Assembly (NCBI RefSeq): GCF_023716485.1
Contig: NZ_CP092418.1
Location: forward strand, 2,277,001 to 2,341,000
Reading direction: 5' to 3'
Source: Microbulbifer variabilis
Lineage (GTDB): Bacteria; Pseudomonadota; Gammaproteobacteria; Pseudomonadales; Cellvibrionaceae
Length of the DNA: 64,000 nucleotides
Under the pieces are notes generated by a model that did not search any database, was not told the DNA's origin, and saw only the letters and a list, made by a program, of their open reading frames with translations. The position numbers were made by a program, and so were the translations under genes. Positions 52,972 through 62,291 of the stretch are shown piece after piece (position 1 is the stretch's first letter; every line of letters starts with the position of its first letter).

Positions 52972-53786
52972 AGGGAGTCTCTTTATACGTCCTACTTCAT
53001 AGGCGACCAGCCTTTATGGCTTAGCGACCTATAGCTTAGGACAAGTATAAAGGCTGAAAGCTCCGAAGGGCATGAAATACCTCCAATCAGAGATGGATCT
53101 TTTCCACATTAGGCACATTTAGCAAAATAGAGTTTCCTACTATCCATTATTTAGGGCATTTGGTCTCAAATGGAGGCGGTTGGCACGGCTCGGTTTTGAT
53201 GATTTTTACGCCGGAAGAGCATCTTTGACCAGGTAGTCGAGTATAGAGTGATTGAGTGCCGGGAAAATGGGTACCGCTAAAAAGAAAAGGAATTGAGTTG
53301 ATACGCCCGCTGTTTTAAGAGCCCCTAAACAGTTCCGGGATGTCTCTAGCGTTCTGAGTGGTTCGGGTGAAAGTGCGGCTTCGCAAGGATATCTAGCTCT
53401 CAGAATGAAATCGCAACACAGAGTGAACTGCTCTAAAAGACTTACCGGAAGGGCCCCTAAGGCCGAATTTTCTTTTACGGCGAGCGGTGCCAAGCAGCGG
53501 CAATCCTCAAGTCCCGCAGAGTCATTCTGAATTAGTTCAGAGGCCTTTTAAATGCATACTGCTTCAACGTGGCTTAACGGTCACGCCCGAGGGCTCAATT
53601 AATGGGATTGGTTACCGATTATTTATATCTAAGACATATGTACTGATATTGAAGGTAGGCATCTAGGCGAGAGTTAATTGCGGTTCAGGTCAACCTTTTC
53701 TGCTTAATACTGCTCATTATTCCCGGTAAAAATGTTGCACTGAATCGATCTACTGGCTCCCTAGTGCTGTTCCATGGAGTTGTAGG
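52972..53786. other. 815-base region without a clear gene
   Basis: Separates prc from the cyclodipeptide synthase gene. A 95-codon minus-strand frame (53206-53493) lacks a ribosome site and protein-like pattern, so I do not call it. No repeats or RNA were recognised. The spacer is unusually long for this window and fits an insertion site around the accessory synthase gene. Confidence 0.35.
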
Positions 53787-54446
53787 ATGAAGGTTGAATT
53801 TGCAACGTCGCGTTCACAAGAAATCTATGAGATGGCTGACCTAGCGGTAATAGGTGTAAGTCCTTTCAACAGCTACTTTTCCGAGGGGCAGATTGCTCGG
53901 CTTGCAAAGTGGGCGCAAAGTCACTTTAAGCGAGTCATGTTTTTTATTCCCGATAATGCTGCTGAATATACACAGATCGCACTTGGCTATGAGGAAGAGA
54001 AGGCGAGAAAAAGAGCTCGACGACAGTGCCACTATCTGCATAACAAGGTCTATCGCGCTTCGGGCTCATGTGCTGTAGACAGTGAATTGGTTGACTCCGA
54101 GTGGTTAAAACAATCTGAGCTCTATTCTCGCTGGCTCTATCAGTTTGAGCAGGAGTTTCACTTGAATGATGGTTTCCGCGAGGGTTGTCTGGAAGCCAGT
54201 AGATGGGTGCTGGAGCACCATCTAGCGGAAGAAGAAGTTACATTCGAGATGGTTTCAATAGCGGTGAGATATCTTTTGGCGGAGTTGCCGGTGATTTTGC
54301 ATTCTGCAGATATCGTGGGTACAGATTCCTCATGTTTCTGCTATCACAGCTGTCCCAGATATTTAGATGACCTCTTTCACGAGAGTGGTCAAGAGGCTGC
54401 GGGAGAGAGAAATGGTTATGTGATTGTGAGAAATGACGGTGAGTAA
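53787..54446 (+). CDS. tRNA-dependent cyclodipeptide synthase
   Basis: A 219-residue enzyme of the CDPS family, which takes two aminoacyl-tRNAs and makes a cyclic dipeptide (diketopiperazine). The alignment with AlbC is clear by eye. VIGVSPFNSYFS carries the catalytic Ser25 and Asn28. YLLAELPVI supplies Tyr162 and Glu166 (AlbC Tyr178/Glu182). CYHS supplies Tyr186 and His187. Asn, Tyr and His together place it in the NYH subfamily. The basic helix EKARKRARRQ should bind tRNA. The ribosome site is good (GGAG). No cyclodipeptide oxidase, P450 or methyltransferase is adjacent, so the product may be released unmodified or finished elsewhere. Confidence 0.88.
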   Translation: MKVEFATSRSQEIYEMADLAVIGVSPFNSYFSEGQIARLAKWAQSHFKRVMFFIPDNAAEYTQIALGYEEEKARKRARRQCHYLHNKVYRASGSCAVDSELVDSEWLKQSELYSRWLYQFEQEFHLNDGFREGCLEASRWVLEHHLAEEEVTFEMVSIAVRYLLAELPVILHSADIVGTDSSCFCYHSCPRYLDDLFHESGQEAAGERNGYVIVRNDGE

Positions 54447-54619
54447 TAGTAGACGCTATGGCCTGCGAATGTGGTGTGAAAGGACACAGTTAAGCTAGAA
54501 AATACATTAATTAATAGATGTAATGCATTGATATATATGTATTTTTTAAAACTTAATGTAAATTCTAGCTTTCAGGGGGCGAGGGAAGCAAAAGCTCCGC
54601 TCGCCTTTGGTTCATTGGG

Positions 54620-55162
54620 TTAATTTGGTAGCTGCTTGGTCATTATGATGTGGTCGATATTGTAACCGTGCTTAGTGACAGCCAATTCAAGCAGCTCATC
54701 GACAATGGCCTCATCCAGCTGTGGAGTTCGACTTAGAAGATAGAGGCTGCTGCGATCGGGGTCCCCAACCAGGGACCATTGATAAGCGGGATCTAGCTCC
54801 AGGACCCAATAGTTACCGTTGGTCTTACCATCGAAGAATGAAACCGCAAGTTTGCTATTCGTATCATCTAGAGGGGTAGCGGTACCTTGCACGCTGATGG
54901 GAAAACCGTACTTTGGGTGTAGGATTCGGCAAAAGTTGAAAACACTGAGTGTGCCATCATCGTTGAGACCGTAGTCTGCCGTGACTGCTGTACAGGCAGG
55001 CTGGAAGATCTGTGGCAGTCGGGCTATTTCATACCACTTGCCAACGTACTGATAGACGTCCACGTAGGGGACCGTCTCAAGCTCAGATTCATTATCAGCC
55101 CAGGAGAGCTGCCCTCCAAAAGCCAATAGAAGAACCCCCAAACCTTTTACCAAACCCTTCAT
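54620..55162 (-). CDS. Periplasmic lipocalin (Blc-like)
   Basis: About 180 residues from ATG 55162 (ribosome site AAGGA); a GTG two codons earlier is possible. A signal peptide (cleavage near LSWAD) leads to a lipocalin domain with the hallmark YVGKWYEIARLPQIFQ, YWVLELDP and YLLSRTPQLDEAIVDELL. Bacterial Blc lipocalins bind fatty acids or lysophospholipids in the envelope. Unlike E. coli Blc there is no lipobox, so it should be soluble. Confidence 0.92.
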   Translation of the reverse strand: MKGLVKGLGVLLLAFGGQLSWADNESELETVPYVDVYQYVGKWYEIARLPQIFQPACTAVTADYGLNDDGTLSVFNFCRILHPKYGFPISVQGTATPLDDTNSKLAVSFFDGKTNGNYWVLELDPAYQWSLVGDPDRSSLYLLSRTPQLDEAIVDELLELAVTKHGYNIDHIIMTKQLPN

Positions 55163-55396
55163 ATTCACATTTCCTTGTCATTGGATTGAATTACTTTCCA
55201 CCGTACCAATTGTGCGATGGCCAACTCTTTACGGGAGGTAAGCTGGAACGGATTAATCAATTGTCCGTTTGGGGCAAAGTTTCACAATAACTTCAAGAAT
55301 GGCCAGCACTGCCCGCTGAATTTAGGCCAATCGATTGACAAAAAAGGCAATCTTGACTAATTGCCTATCCATTAGCGCAGTAGCAAGGGAGCAACA

Positions 55397-55648
55397 GTGA
55401 GCAAAACGCCATCACTATCGGCCGTAGTTACATTGACATGGGCGGTTAGTTGGAGGGCGATCCTTATCAACCTTCCGATTTATATGCCGTTTTCCATTCT
55501 ATCTAAACTGGGCTACGGGTTTCCTGTTTGGTTTTGGTACCTTCTTTGTATCTTGGGTGGATTTTTGTCTTATGTTCTTGCGTTTTGGTGGCCCTTCTCG
55601 CGAGGTTACGGCGACCCAAATCTCCGGAAATTGAAAATAGTTGAATAA
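55397..55648 (+). CDS. Small two-helix membrane protein
   Basis: An 83-residue protein starting at GTG 55397 behind a good ribosome site (AAGGGAG). Two hydrophobic segments (LTWAVSWRAILINLPIYMPF and WFWYLLCILGGFLSYVLAFW) predict an inner-membrane hairpin. No family recognised. It precedes an FAD oxidoreductase gene by 129 bases. Confidence 0.7.
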   Translation: MSKTPSLSAVVTLTWAVSWRAILINLPIYMPFSILSKLGYGFPVWFWYLLCILGGFLSYVLAFWWPFSRGYGDPNLRKLKIVE

Positions 55649-55777
55649 AAAAACAGCAACAAGCAAGTATCAAACGAGATAGATTGAGGTTGCTTTTCCG
55701 GCATCGTCGCAAATTCATTGCGGCAACTAGGGCTGATAACTACTCCAATCATGCCAAACCAATAAGCAGGCCATCCT

Positions 55778-57034
55778 ATGTCACAGGAAATTCCCGTTGA
55801 TGTACTGATCCTAGGAGGTGGTATTCAGGGGGTAACCCTGATGAGAGAGCTGATGCCAGAGTACTCGGTGGTACTGGTCGACGATGAGTTCGGTGACGCC
55901 GAGTCTCTGCATTTTCACGGTTATTTCTCTTCCGGCTGGAATGCGGCTAACCCCCTAGCTGCTGAAATTTACCGATGTGCCGCACAGCGCTGGCACAAAG
56001 AACTTGCGACTAGCGGCGTGAACAGTCGAATAACAGATTTCCATGCAGCGCTGACTCCGGACTTTCTAAGCACTGTTGAAGATAACTGGGCCAGAGCGGC
56101 TATTCCCTTTGAGGAAGTTGAGTTGCCTGAGATCTTTGATCCGGATAATTTGCCATCAAATCGCAGGTTCAGATTTCCTGATGATCTTATTTTTGATGGA
56201 GCTGCAGCCTATCGCAGTGTGAGCGAACCCTTGAGGAAGCAAATCTATCGTGGGAGGTTGGCCTCGTTTCAGCTTGGAGGGGCAGGGATTGAGCAAGTAA
56301 CTCTGGATATGGATGGTCGCTCGTGTGAGTTAAAACCAGAGCTGGTGATTTCTGCCTGTGGTGCGGGGAATGCTGAAGTAATTCGGCACTTGGGTGTGGC
56401 AGAGGAGCAGATACAAAATGCTCAGTTAGTAAGACCTCTGCATATGCTCTTGGCTCGCGGCCCCAATATCCCGCCAGTTTCAGCTTTGTTGATCGACTTG
56501 GTAGTGATGTATCACCCGCTGGAGGATGGGGAAGGGCTCTGGATTCTTACTCTTAACCCAGAAGTTCCCAAGTTCAAGGCGGGTGTTGTCGATATGTGTA
56601 TTCCGCCAGAAATAGAGAATGATCTACTTTGTGCATCTTTTGAGCGCCTTTCCAGCGCGATGGTGGCTTTTGAGGCTTGGGCGCAGGGCTGCCAGTGGTC
56701 GGTATATGCAGGCTGGAAAACAGATGCACCGGGACCAGATGGTGATCTATTAGTAGGCTTGGATTATCCCACTCCATACCAACTGGATGATTATGGCGTG
56801 AAAAATTTTCTCGCGGTGTGGCCAAACCATTGGGGCTTGGCTGCTAATGTCGCCGATGATGCTGGAAACTGGGTGCGTTCCAAGCTCAAAAGCCGTCACC
56901 CCCAGCCGGGCGCCGATAGTGGATTGTCTCCAGGCTCGGGGGTTGGCCATCCCATAGAAAATAAGTGGCAGAGCGACAAGCTCAACTGGCTGTGCTGGGA
57001 AGATTTCGCTCGAAAAGTAGGCTATCACCATTAA
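55778..57034 (+). CDS. FAD-dependent oxidoreductase (DAO family)
   Basis: A 418-residue cytoplasmic flavoprotein. The N-terminal Rossmann motif VLILGGGIQGVTLMREL binds FAD, and the overall layout (substrate domain in the middle, VWPNHWGLAANVADDAGNWV near the end) is that of D-amino-acid or glycine-oxidase-like enzymes. The substrate is unknown. It lies before the LacI-controlled sugar operon but upstream of the operator, so it is probably separate. Confidence 0.82.
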   Translation: MSQEIPVDVLILGGGIQGVTLMRELMPEYSVVLVDDEFGDAESLHFHGYFSSGWNAANPLAAEIYRCAAQRWHKELATSGVNSRITDFHAALTPDFLSTVEDNWARAAIPFEEVELPEIFDPDNLPSNRRFRFPDDLIFDGAAAYRSVSEPLRKQIYRGRLASFQLGGAGIEQVTLDMDGRSCELKPELVISACGAGNAEVIRHLGVAEEQIQNAQLVRPLHMLLARGPNIPPVSALLIDLVVMYHPLEDGEGLWILTLNPEVPKFKAGVVDMCIPPEIENDLLCASFERLSSAMVAFEAWAQGCQWSVYAGWKTDAPGPDGDLLVGLDYPTPYQLDDYGVKNFLAVWPNHWGLAANVADDAGNWVRSKLKSRHPQPGADSGLSPGSGVGHPIENKWQSDKLNWLCWEDFARKVGYHH

Positions 57035-57171
57035 CTTAAACCTCTTCGGGTTAATCAATTTGATTGGTTTCTGTTCGCTGTGGATATAAATACATCGCTC
57101 TAAGGAGCAAAATAAACGTCATGCAATGAAACTGTTGCTTGCAACGGTGAGTTTTTTCTGTATCTTAAAAA

Positions 57172-57195
57172 CAAAATGTAACCGGTTACATTTTG
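57172..57195. promoter_or_regulatory. LacI-family operator
   Basis: A perfect 24-bp palindrome with half site CAAAATGTAACC and its reverse complement. The core TGTAACCGGTTACA, with a central CG, is typical of LacI-family sites. It lies 119 bases before the first gene of the sugar operon, which also encodes a LacI regulator. Confidence 0.85.
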
Positions 57196-57313
57196 CTACA
57201 AGGGTCCGTGAAAGAAGAAAGAAATGGACCAATAGCGAGGCAAGATACTTGGCCGGATAGAGACTCAAAATAATAAGAACCTGGTTGCCAGAGGCAGCTA
57301 TACGGGAAGTGGT

Positions 57314-58483
57314 ATGGGAAAAAAAATAAGAATGGGCATGGTCGGTGGTGGAGAGGGTGCCTTTATTGGTGCTATCCATCGTATGGCAGCTTCCCTCGAC
57401 GGTGAGATAGAGCTAGTGGCGGGATGTTTTAGCAGTAATCCCGAGCGTGGCCGTAGCAGTGGAGAGAAGTTGGGCCTCAACCCAGAGCGCGTTTACCAGA
57501 GTTATGAGCAGATGTTCCTGGAGGAATCCCAGCGTCCTGTTGATGAGCGCATAGAGTTTGTCTCTGTGGTAACTCCCAATGATTTACATCTACCAGTTTC
57601 TTTTGCCGCACTGCGAGCGGGGTTTCATGTTCTCTCTGATAAGCCAGCCGCTTGCACACTTGAGGAAACCCTTGCGCTCAAAAACGAGGTCGTGCGAAGC
57701 GGCTATCTCTATGGTTTGACTCATACCTATGCGGCTTATCCACTTGCGACACAGGCCAGGGCAATCTTAGCCAGGGGAGAGCTAGGGAAAGTCCGCCGAG
57801 TGACTGTTGCCTATCCACAAGGCTGGCTGGCATTGGCTGGCGACTCCAGCGGAAGTAAACAAGCCAGTTGGCGGACAGACCCCACACGCTCGGGAGAAAG
57901 CGGCTGTTTTGCAGACATTGGTACCCATGCTCATCACTTGGTCGAATTCTTTACCGGTCAGCGTATCTCTGAGGTCTGTGCGGACTTGCAATCAGTAGTC
58001 GACCAAAGGGCCCTGGATGATGATGGTGCGGCGCTATTTAAATTAGATCAGGGTGCGCGCGGCACCCTGACAGCCAGCCAAGCCTGCGGTGGGGAAGGGA
58101 ATAACCTGAATATCAGCGTTTATTGCGAACATGGCTCGCTGTTCTGGGAGCAGGAATCTCCCAATCAATTGCAGTTAAAGCGTAGGGGGGAGCCAGTGGC
58201 CCTTTTGAAGGCTGGTGCAGACTGTGGATACCTGGATGACGAGGTCCGAGCTCTTTGTCGAACACCGCAGGGGCATCCTGAAGGTTATATAGAGGCCTTT
58301 GCGAATATTTACCGCGACTTTGCTGCCCAGGTTCGATGCCGCCGGCAAGAACAACCCATTAAAGAAAGTTCTGTCGTGGGGGATATTGATGCGGGTGTCC
58401 GTGCTATGGCATTTGTGCGCGGTGCATTGGAAAGCAGCCGTGCGAGTTCTTCTTGGGTGGCGCTGTCGCCATATTGGGAATAA
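57314..58483 (+). CDS. Gfo/Idh/MocA-family oxidoreductase
   Basis: A 389-residue cytoplasmic NAD(P)-dependent sugar dehydrogenase. The Rossmann motif MVGGGEGAFIGAIHR is at the N-terminus, then VSVVTPNDLHLP and the catalytic Lys in LSDKPAACT (EKP-type motif); GCFADIGTHAHHLVEF has the second active-site His pair. First gene after the LacI operator. With the isomerases and DUF1080 protein encoded further on, it probably oxidises a sugar or glycoside at C3 (inference from similar clusters). Confidence 0.9.
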   Translation: MGKKIRMGMVGGGEGAFIGAIHRMAASLDGEIELVAGCFSSNPERGRSSGEKLGLNPERVYQSYEQMFLEESQRPVDERIEFVSVVTPNDLHLPVSFAALRAGFHVLSDKPAACTLEETLALKNEVVRSGYLYGLTHTYAAYPLATQARAILARGELGKVRRVTVAYPQGWLALAGDSSGSKQASWRTDPTRSGESGCFADIGTHAHHLVEFFTGQRISEVCADLQSVVDQRALDDDGAALFKLDQGARGTLTASQACGGEGNNLNISVYCEHGSLFWEQESPNQLQLKRRGEPVALLKAGADCGYLDDEVRALCRTPQGHPEGYIEAFANIYRDFAAQVRCRRQEQPIKESSVVGDIDAGVRAMAFVRGALESSRASSSWVALSPYWE

Positions 58484-58705
58484 GCAGCTAAATCGTATTG
58501 ATTCATTTTCAAATAATTTAGGAACCTCTGGCAGGGTGGAAATCCGGCAGTTAGTACGGCACAGGGAGGTGTCGATGTCGGCCCAGTGCCAGTCCGCTTT
58601 TGGAAAGACAGCATTGTGCTTTTCAAAAGAAGCAAGCTGATCACCCAGGAAGGATTGATTGGTTGCAGAGGTAAATAAGTACAGCAGTAAAAAGGATAAG
58701 AATAA

Positions 58706-59767
58706 ATGAAGGCACCCAGAATTCAGGGGCCCGGGATATTTCTCGCCCAGTTCCTCCCTCCGAGCGACCAACCGGCTTCACTGGAGTCTATGGCTTGCTG
58801 GGCATCGGATCTGGGTTATAAAGGCATTCAAGTTCCCACTTGGGACAAGCGTATCTTTGATCTGGAATTAGCCAGCAGTAGCCAGGCTTATTGTGACGAT
58901 GTTTTGGGAATCTGTGAGAAGGCGGGAGTCGAAATCTCAGAACTGTCCACGCATTTGCAGGGCCAGCTGGTTGCAGCGCATCCAGCATATAAAGAGATGC
59001 TGGATATTTTTTCCCCAGAGGAAGTGCGAGGCAACTTGCCAGCCCGCGCTGAGTGGGCGAGCAATCAACTGATGTTGGCTGCTCGTGCCAGTGCCAATCT
59101 AAAGCTTAAGTCGCACGCTACATTTTCTGGCGCACTACTTTGGCATACTTTTTATCCTTGGCCCCAACGCCCCGCAATGTTGGTGGAAGAGGGCTTTCGC
59201 GAACAGGGCCGGCTGTGGCGCCCTATATTGGATGCGTTTGACAGTGCTGGAGTTGATGTTTGTTATGAGCTTCACCCTGGTGAAGATCTGCATGATGGGC
59301 TGACCTTTGAACGTTTCCTCTACGAAGTGGAGGACCACCCAAGAGCGAATATCCTCTATGACCCCAGCCACCTGCTTTTACAGCAGATGGACTACCTGGC
59401 TTTTATCGATATCTATCACGAGCGAATCAAGGCGTTTCACGTGAAAGATGCTGAATTCCATCCGAGTGGTAGGGCCGGAGTTTATGGTGGTTATGCCCCT
59501 TGGATTGATAGACCTGGCCGCTTCCGTTCCCTGGGCGATGGTCAAGTGGACTTCCGTGGGATTTTCAGCCGCTTGACCCAATACGGTTACGACCGCTGGG
59601 CGGTACTCGAATGGGAGTGTTGCATTAAGGATCAACAACAGGGGGCCAGTGAGGGTGCACCATTTATTCGGGATCACCTGATTACCGTGGCAGGCAAGGC
59701 TTTTGATGATTTTGCTGGTGCAGAAACAGATCGCGCGCGAAATCGTCGGATTTTAGGATTGGATTAA
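58706..59767 (+). CDS. Sugar isomerase/epimerase, TIM barrel
   Basis: A 353-residue protein of the xylose-isomerase-like TIM-barrel superfamily, cytoplasmic (no signal). Metal-binding residues are visible in CYELHPGEDLHDG (Glu), LYDPSHLLLQQMD (Asp/His), AFHVKDAEF (His/Asp) and VLEWECCI (Glu). These enzymes interconvert ketose or keto-sugar intermediates. It is in the LacI-controlled operon, 222 bases after the dehydrogenase. Confidence 0.88.
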   Translation: MKAPRIQGPGIFLAQFLPPSDQPASLESMACWASDLGYKGIQVPTWDKRIFDLELASSSQAYCDDVLGICEKAGVEISELSTHLQGQLVAAHPAYKEMLDIFSPEEVRGNLPARAEWASNQLMLAARASANLKLKSHATFSGALLWHTFYPWPQRPAMLVEEGFREQGRLWRPILDAFDSAGVDVCYELHPGEDLHDGLTFERFLYEVEDHPRANILYDPSHLLLQQMDYLAFIDIYHERIKAFHVKDAEFHPSGRAGVYGGYAPWIDRPGRFRSLGDGQVDFRGIFSRLTQYGYDRWAVLEWECCIKDQQQGASEGAPFIRDHLITVAGKAFDDFAGAETDRARNRRILGLD

Positions 59768-59823
59768 ATTTTTCCAAGCCAAGTGAATAACCAATAACAA
59801 TAAATCATGCGGAGACTGGATAG

Positions 59824-61146
59824 ATGAGTACGATGATAACGCCCCAGAACAAGAGAATATTCTTGGTGGGTAATCTCTCCATTTTTATGATTGGCTTGGG
59901 CATGGCTGTGCGGACGGTGATAGCCACTAACTTGCAGGAAGATATCTATAACCATATAGACCTAGCTAACTCCACAACTATGCTCGGTGAAGCAATTGGT
60001 ATTACCTTTGCTGGATTTGCTTTCACACTTCTATTTGGAAGCGCACTTGTGGACTTGGTCGGTATCAAGCGAATGCTGATGCTCTCATCTATAGGCTATG
60101 TATTGGGCAGTTTGCTTATTATTGCTGCCTCTTTTGTGGCTCCTGGGGAGGGGGTAGAGAATCTGGTACTAGCCGGCCTGTTACTGACAGGCTTGGGCTG
60201 GGGTGCCGTGGAGGCAGCCAGTAATCCTATGGTTGCTGCAGTCGACCCAGAAAATAAAACGCAACGTTTAAACGTACTACATGCTTGGTGGCCTGCAGGC
60301 ATTGTGGTTGGAGGATTACTGGGATTGTCAATCTCTGCCCTCGAGCTTCCCTGGCAGTTGAACCTTGTCGTGTTGGCACTGCCGGCTGTAGTTATGGCTT
60401 GGCTAGTGGCTAAAACTGATTTCCCTGTAACTGAACGGGTTTCTTCCGGTATCAGTTATGGCGAAATGTTTAAAGAGGTATTCAAGCAGCCGATGTTTAT
60501 CCTGCTGTGGGTGTGCATGTGGCTGACCGCCGCAACCGAGTTGGCCCCTGGGCAGTGGGTAGACCTGACCCTGTCACGCGTTGTTGGCATGAAGGGTATT
60601 CTTATTCTTGTTTATGTCAGCATGTTGATGTTTGTGATGCGCCACTTTGCCGGACGGCTGGCAAAGAAACTGTCCTCTATCGGACTTCTATGGTTAAGCA
60701 GTCTCCTTGCCGCAATTGGGCTCTATTGCCTGGGTATGGCTAGGACGCCAGTAACTGCATTTTTGGCAGCGACTGTCTGGGGCATTGGTGTTTGTTATAT
60801 GTGGCCCACTATGCTGGCCACAGTCTCCGAGCGTTTTGTGCGCGGTGGGGCATTGTTTCTGGGATTGCTGGGTTTTGCCGGTGGTATGTCTATCCAATTT
60901 GTTCTGCCAAAGCTTGGCGCTATTTTTGACAATGCCAAGATTGAGGCAGCGGGGGGCTTGGAAGCCTTTGAAAAGCTGAGAGGGGATGAGTTGGATGCGG
61001 TATTAGCCACCGCTTCTGTTGAGTCATTCCAGTCATTGGCAGTAGTTCCACTTATCCTGCTCCCCATTTTTGCCTTTATTTGGCTTTGGGATCGAAGGCA
61101 AGCAGCCAGCAAATCAGAAGCAGCCGTTTCAGTGGGGAATCCGTAG
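59824..61146 (+). CDS. MFS sugar transporter
   Basis: A 440-residue inner-membrane transporter with about 12 helices (for example FLVGNLSIFMIGLGMAVRTV, FAGFAFTLLFGSALVDLVGI, LLTGLGWGAVEAASNPMVAA). It resembles the FucP-like branch of sugar:proton symporters. Position between sugar-metabolism genes and the regulator suggests it imports the operon's substrate. Confidence 0.88.
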   Translation: MSTMITPQNKRIFLVGNLSIFMIGLGMAVRTVIATNLQEDIYNHIDLANSTTMLGEAIGITFAGFAFTLLFGSALVDLVGIKRMLMLSSIGYVLGSLLIIAASFVAPGEGVENLVLAGLLLTGLGWGAVEAASNPMVAAVDPENKTQRLNVLHAWWPAGIVVGGLLGLSISALELPWQLNLVVLALPAVVMAWLVAKTDFPVTERVSSGISYGEMFKEVFKQPMFILLWVCMWLTAATELAPGQWVDLTLSRVVGMKGILILVYVSMLMFVMRHFAGRLAKKLSSIGLLWLSSLLAAIGLYCLGMARTPVTAFLAATVWGIGVCYMWPTMLATVSERFVRGGALFLGLLGFAGGMSIQFVLPKLGAIFDNAKIEAAGGLEAFEKLRGDELDAVLATASVESFQSLAVVPLILLPIFAFIWLWDRRQAASKSEAAVSVGNP

Positions 61147-61202
61147 ATGGTATCCATCTGTGCGAAAATAACCCGCTTCTAACAGGTAATTAGCAGGAAA
61201 TT

Positions 61203-62213
61203 ATGTCAAACATTCGCGAAGTTGCACGCCGCTCCGGCGTATCGGTCGCGACCGTATCCCGAGCATTGAAAGATCCGCAGATGGTCTCTCCGCGAACCAG
61301 AGAGCGGGTGCTAAAGGCTGTAGAGGAGGCGGGCTACCGGCCGAACCTCCTTGCGCGGAACTTCAGTTCGGGCAAGTCATACGCAGTGATGGTTTTGGTT
61401 CCCAATATAGCTAATCCATTTTTTTCTCGGGTCATTCGCGGGATTGAGAAAGCTGCACAGGATCAAGGCTATTCGGTGCTGCTGGGGGACACAAAAGGGG
61501 ATTCCAGCAATGAGCAATTTTATGCAGGTATGGCGCTAACCAATCAAGCGGATGGTGTTATCCAGCTCGGTAGTCGCTATCCGTTTGCAGAGAAGGACGC
61601 AAACCTGGCTGCATCTGTTCCTTTGGTGAATGCCTGTGAGCGCATAGTAGAAGATGATCGTTATCCGGTGGTGGAGTTGGATAACCATGGTGCGGCCCAG
61701 GAAGTTGCGCGGCACTTGATGAAGATGGGACACCGTCGCATCGGGGTTATTACCGGGCCCTCGCAGAGCCCTATAGTGCGAGACAGGCTGTCCGGATTTT
61801 CCGAGGCGCTAAAAAAACGTGGGTTAGAACTTGATCCTGAAATGGTCGTTCATGGGGAATTCACCATGACCTCTGGGCAGAAAGGCGCAGAGACTTTGCT
61901 ATCGACCCATCATCGGCCGACTGCCATTTTTTGTATGAACGATGAGATGGCAATTGGTGCTGTGCACCAAGTAAAGAGAATGGGCCTCAGGGTGCCGGAA
62001 GATGTGTCTGTTACAGGGTTCGATAATATTGAATTCTCACAATTCACAGATCCGCCTTTAACTACGATCAACCAGCCCGCAGAGGAGTTAGGCCGTTACG
62101 CAATGGAAACGCTGCGATTGATCATCGATGGCAAGCCATTGAAATCCAGCCGGACTATTTTGCCATTTGAGCTGGTGGAACGGGAGAGTACAGGTCCTTG
62201 TTCGTACAAGTGA
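61203..62213 (+). CDS. LacI-family transcriptional regulator
   Basis: A 336-residue repressor. The helix-turn-helix is canonical (IREVARRSGVSVATVSRALK) with the hinge helix YRPNLLARNFSSGKS, followed by a periplasmic-binding-protein-like sugar domain (VPNIANPFFSRVIRGIE, GFDNIEFSQFTDPPLTTI). It probably binds the 24-bp palindrome at 57172-57195 and is induced by the sugar. The gene lies within the operon it is likely to control. Confidence 0.95.
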   Translation: MSNIREVARRSGVSVATVSRALKDPQMVSPRTRERVLKAVEEAGYRPNLLARNFSSGKSYAVMVLVPNIANPFFSRVIRGIEKAAQDQGYSVLLGDTKGDSSNEQFYAGMALTNQADGVIQLGSRYPFAEKDANLAASVPLVNACERIVEDDRYPVVELDNHGAAQEVARHLMKMGHRRIGVITGPSQSPIVRDRLSGFSEALKKRGLELDPEMVVHGEFTMTSGQKGAETLLSTHHRPTAIFCMNDEMAIGAVHQVKRMGLRVPEDVSVTGFDNIEFSQFTDPPLTTINQPAEELGRYAMETLRLIIDGKPLKSSRTILPFELVERESTGPCSYK

Positions 62214-62291
62214 GAGCCGCAGATTCCCATGGACTGTTGCCCTAAAAAGAGCGGCATTGATTAGATAACAGCGTTAGGTGTGGAGATAATA

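Noticed and set aside
53206..53493. 95-codon minus-strand ORF in the gap before the cyclodipeptide synthase
   Set aside because: No ribosome site, odd Cys-rich N-terminal half and no recognisable pattern; most likely a chance frame.
57119..57379. 86-codon minus-strand ORF over the LacI operator
   Set aside because: It covers the operator and the start of the dehydrogenase gene; a shadow of a regulatory region.
58521..58600. Stretch resembling the start of an FMN riboswitch (GGCAGGGTGGAAAT)
   Set aside because: The second half of the conserved FMN core is missing and the downstream gene is a sugar isomerase, not a flavin gene.
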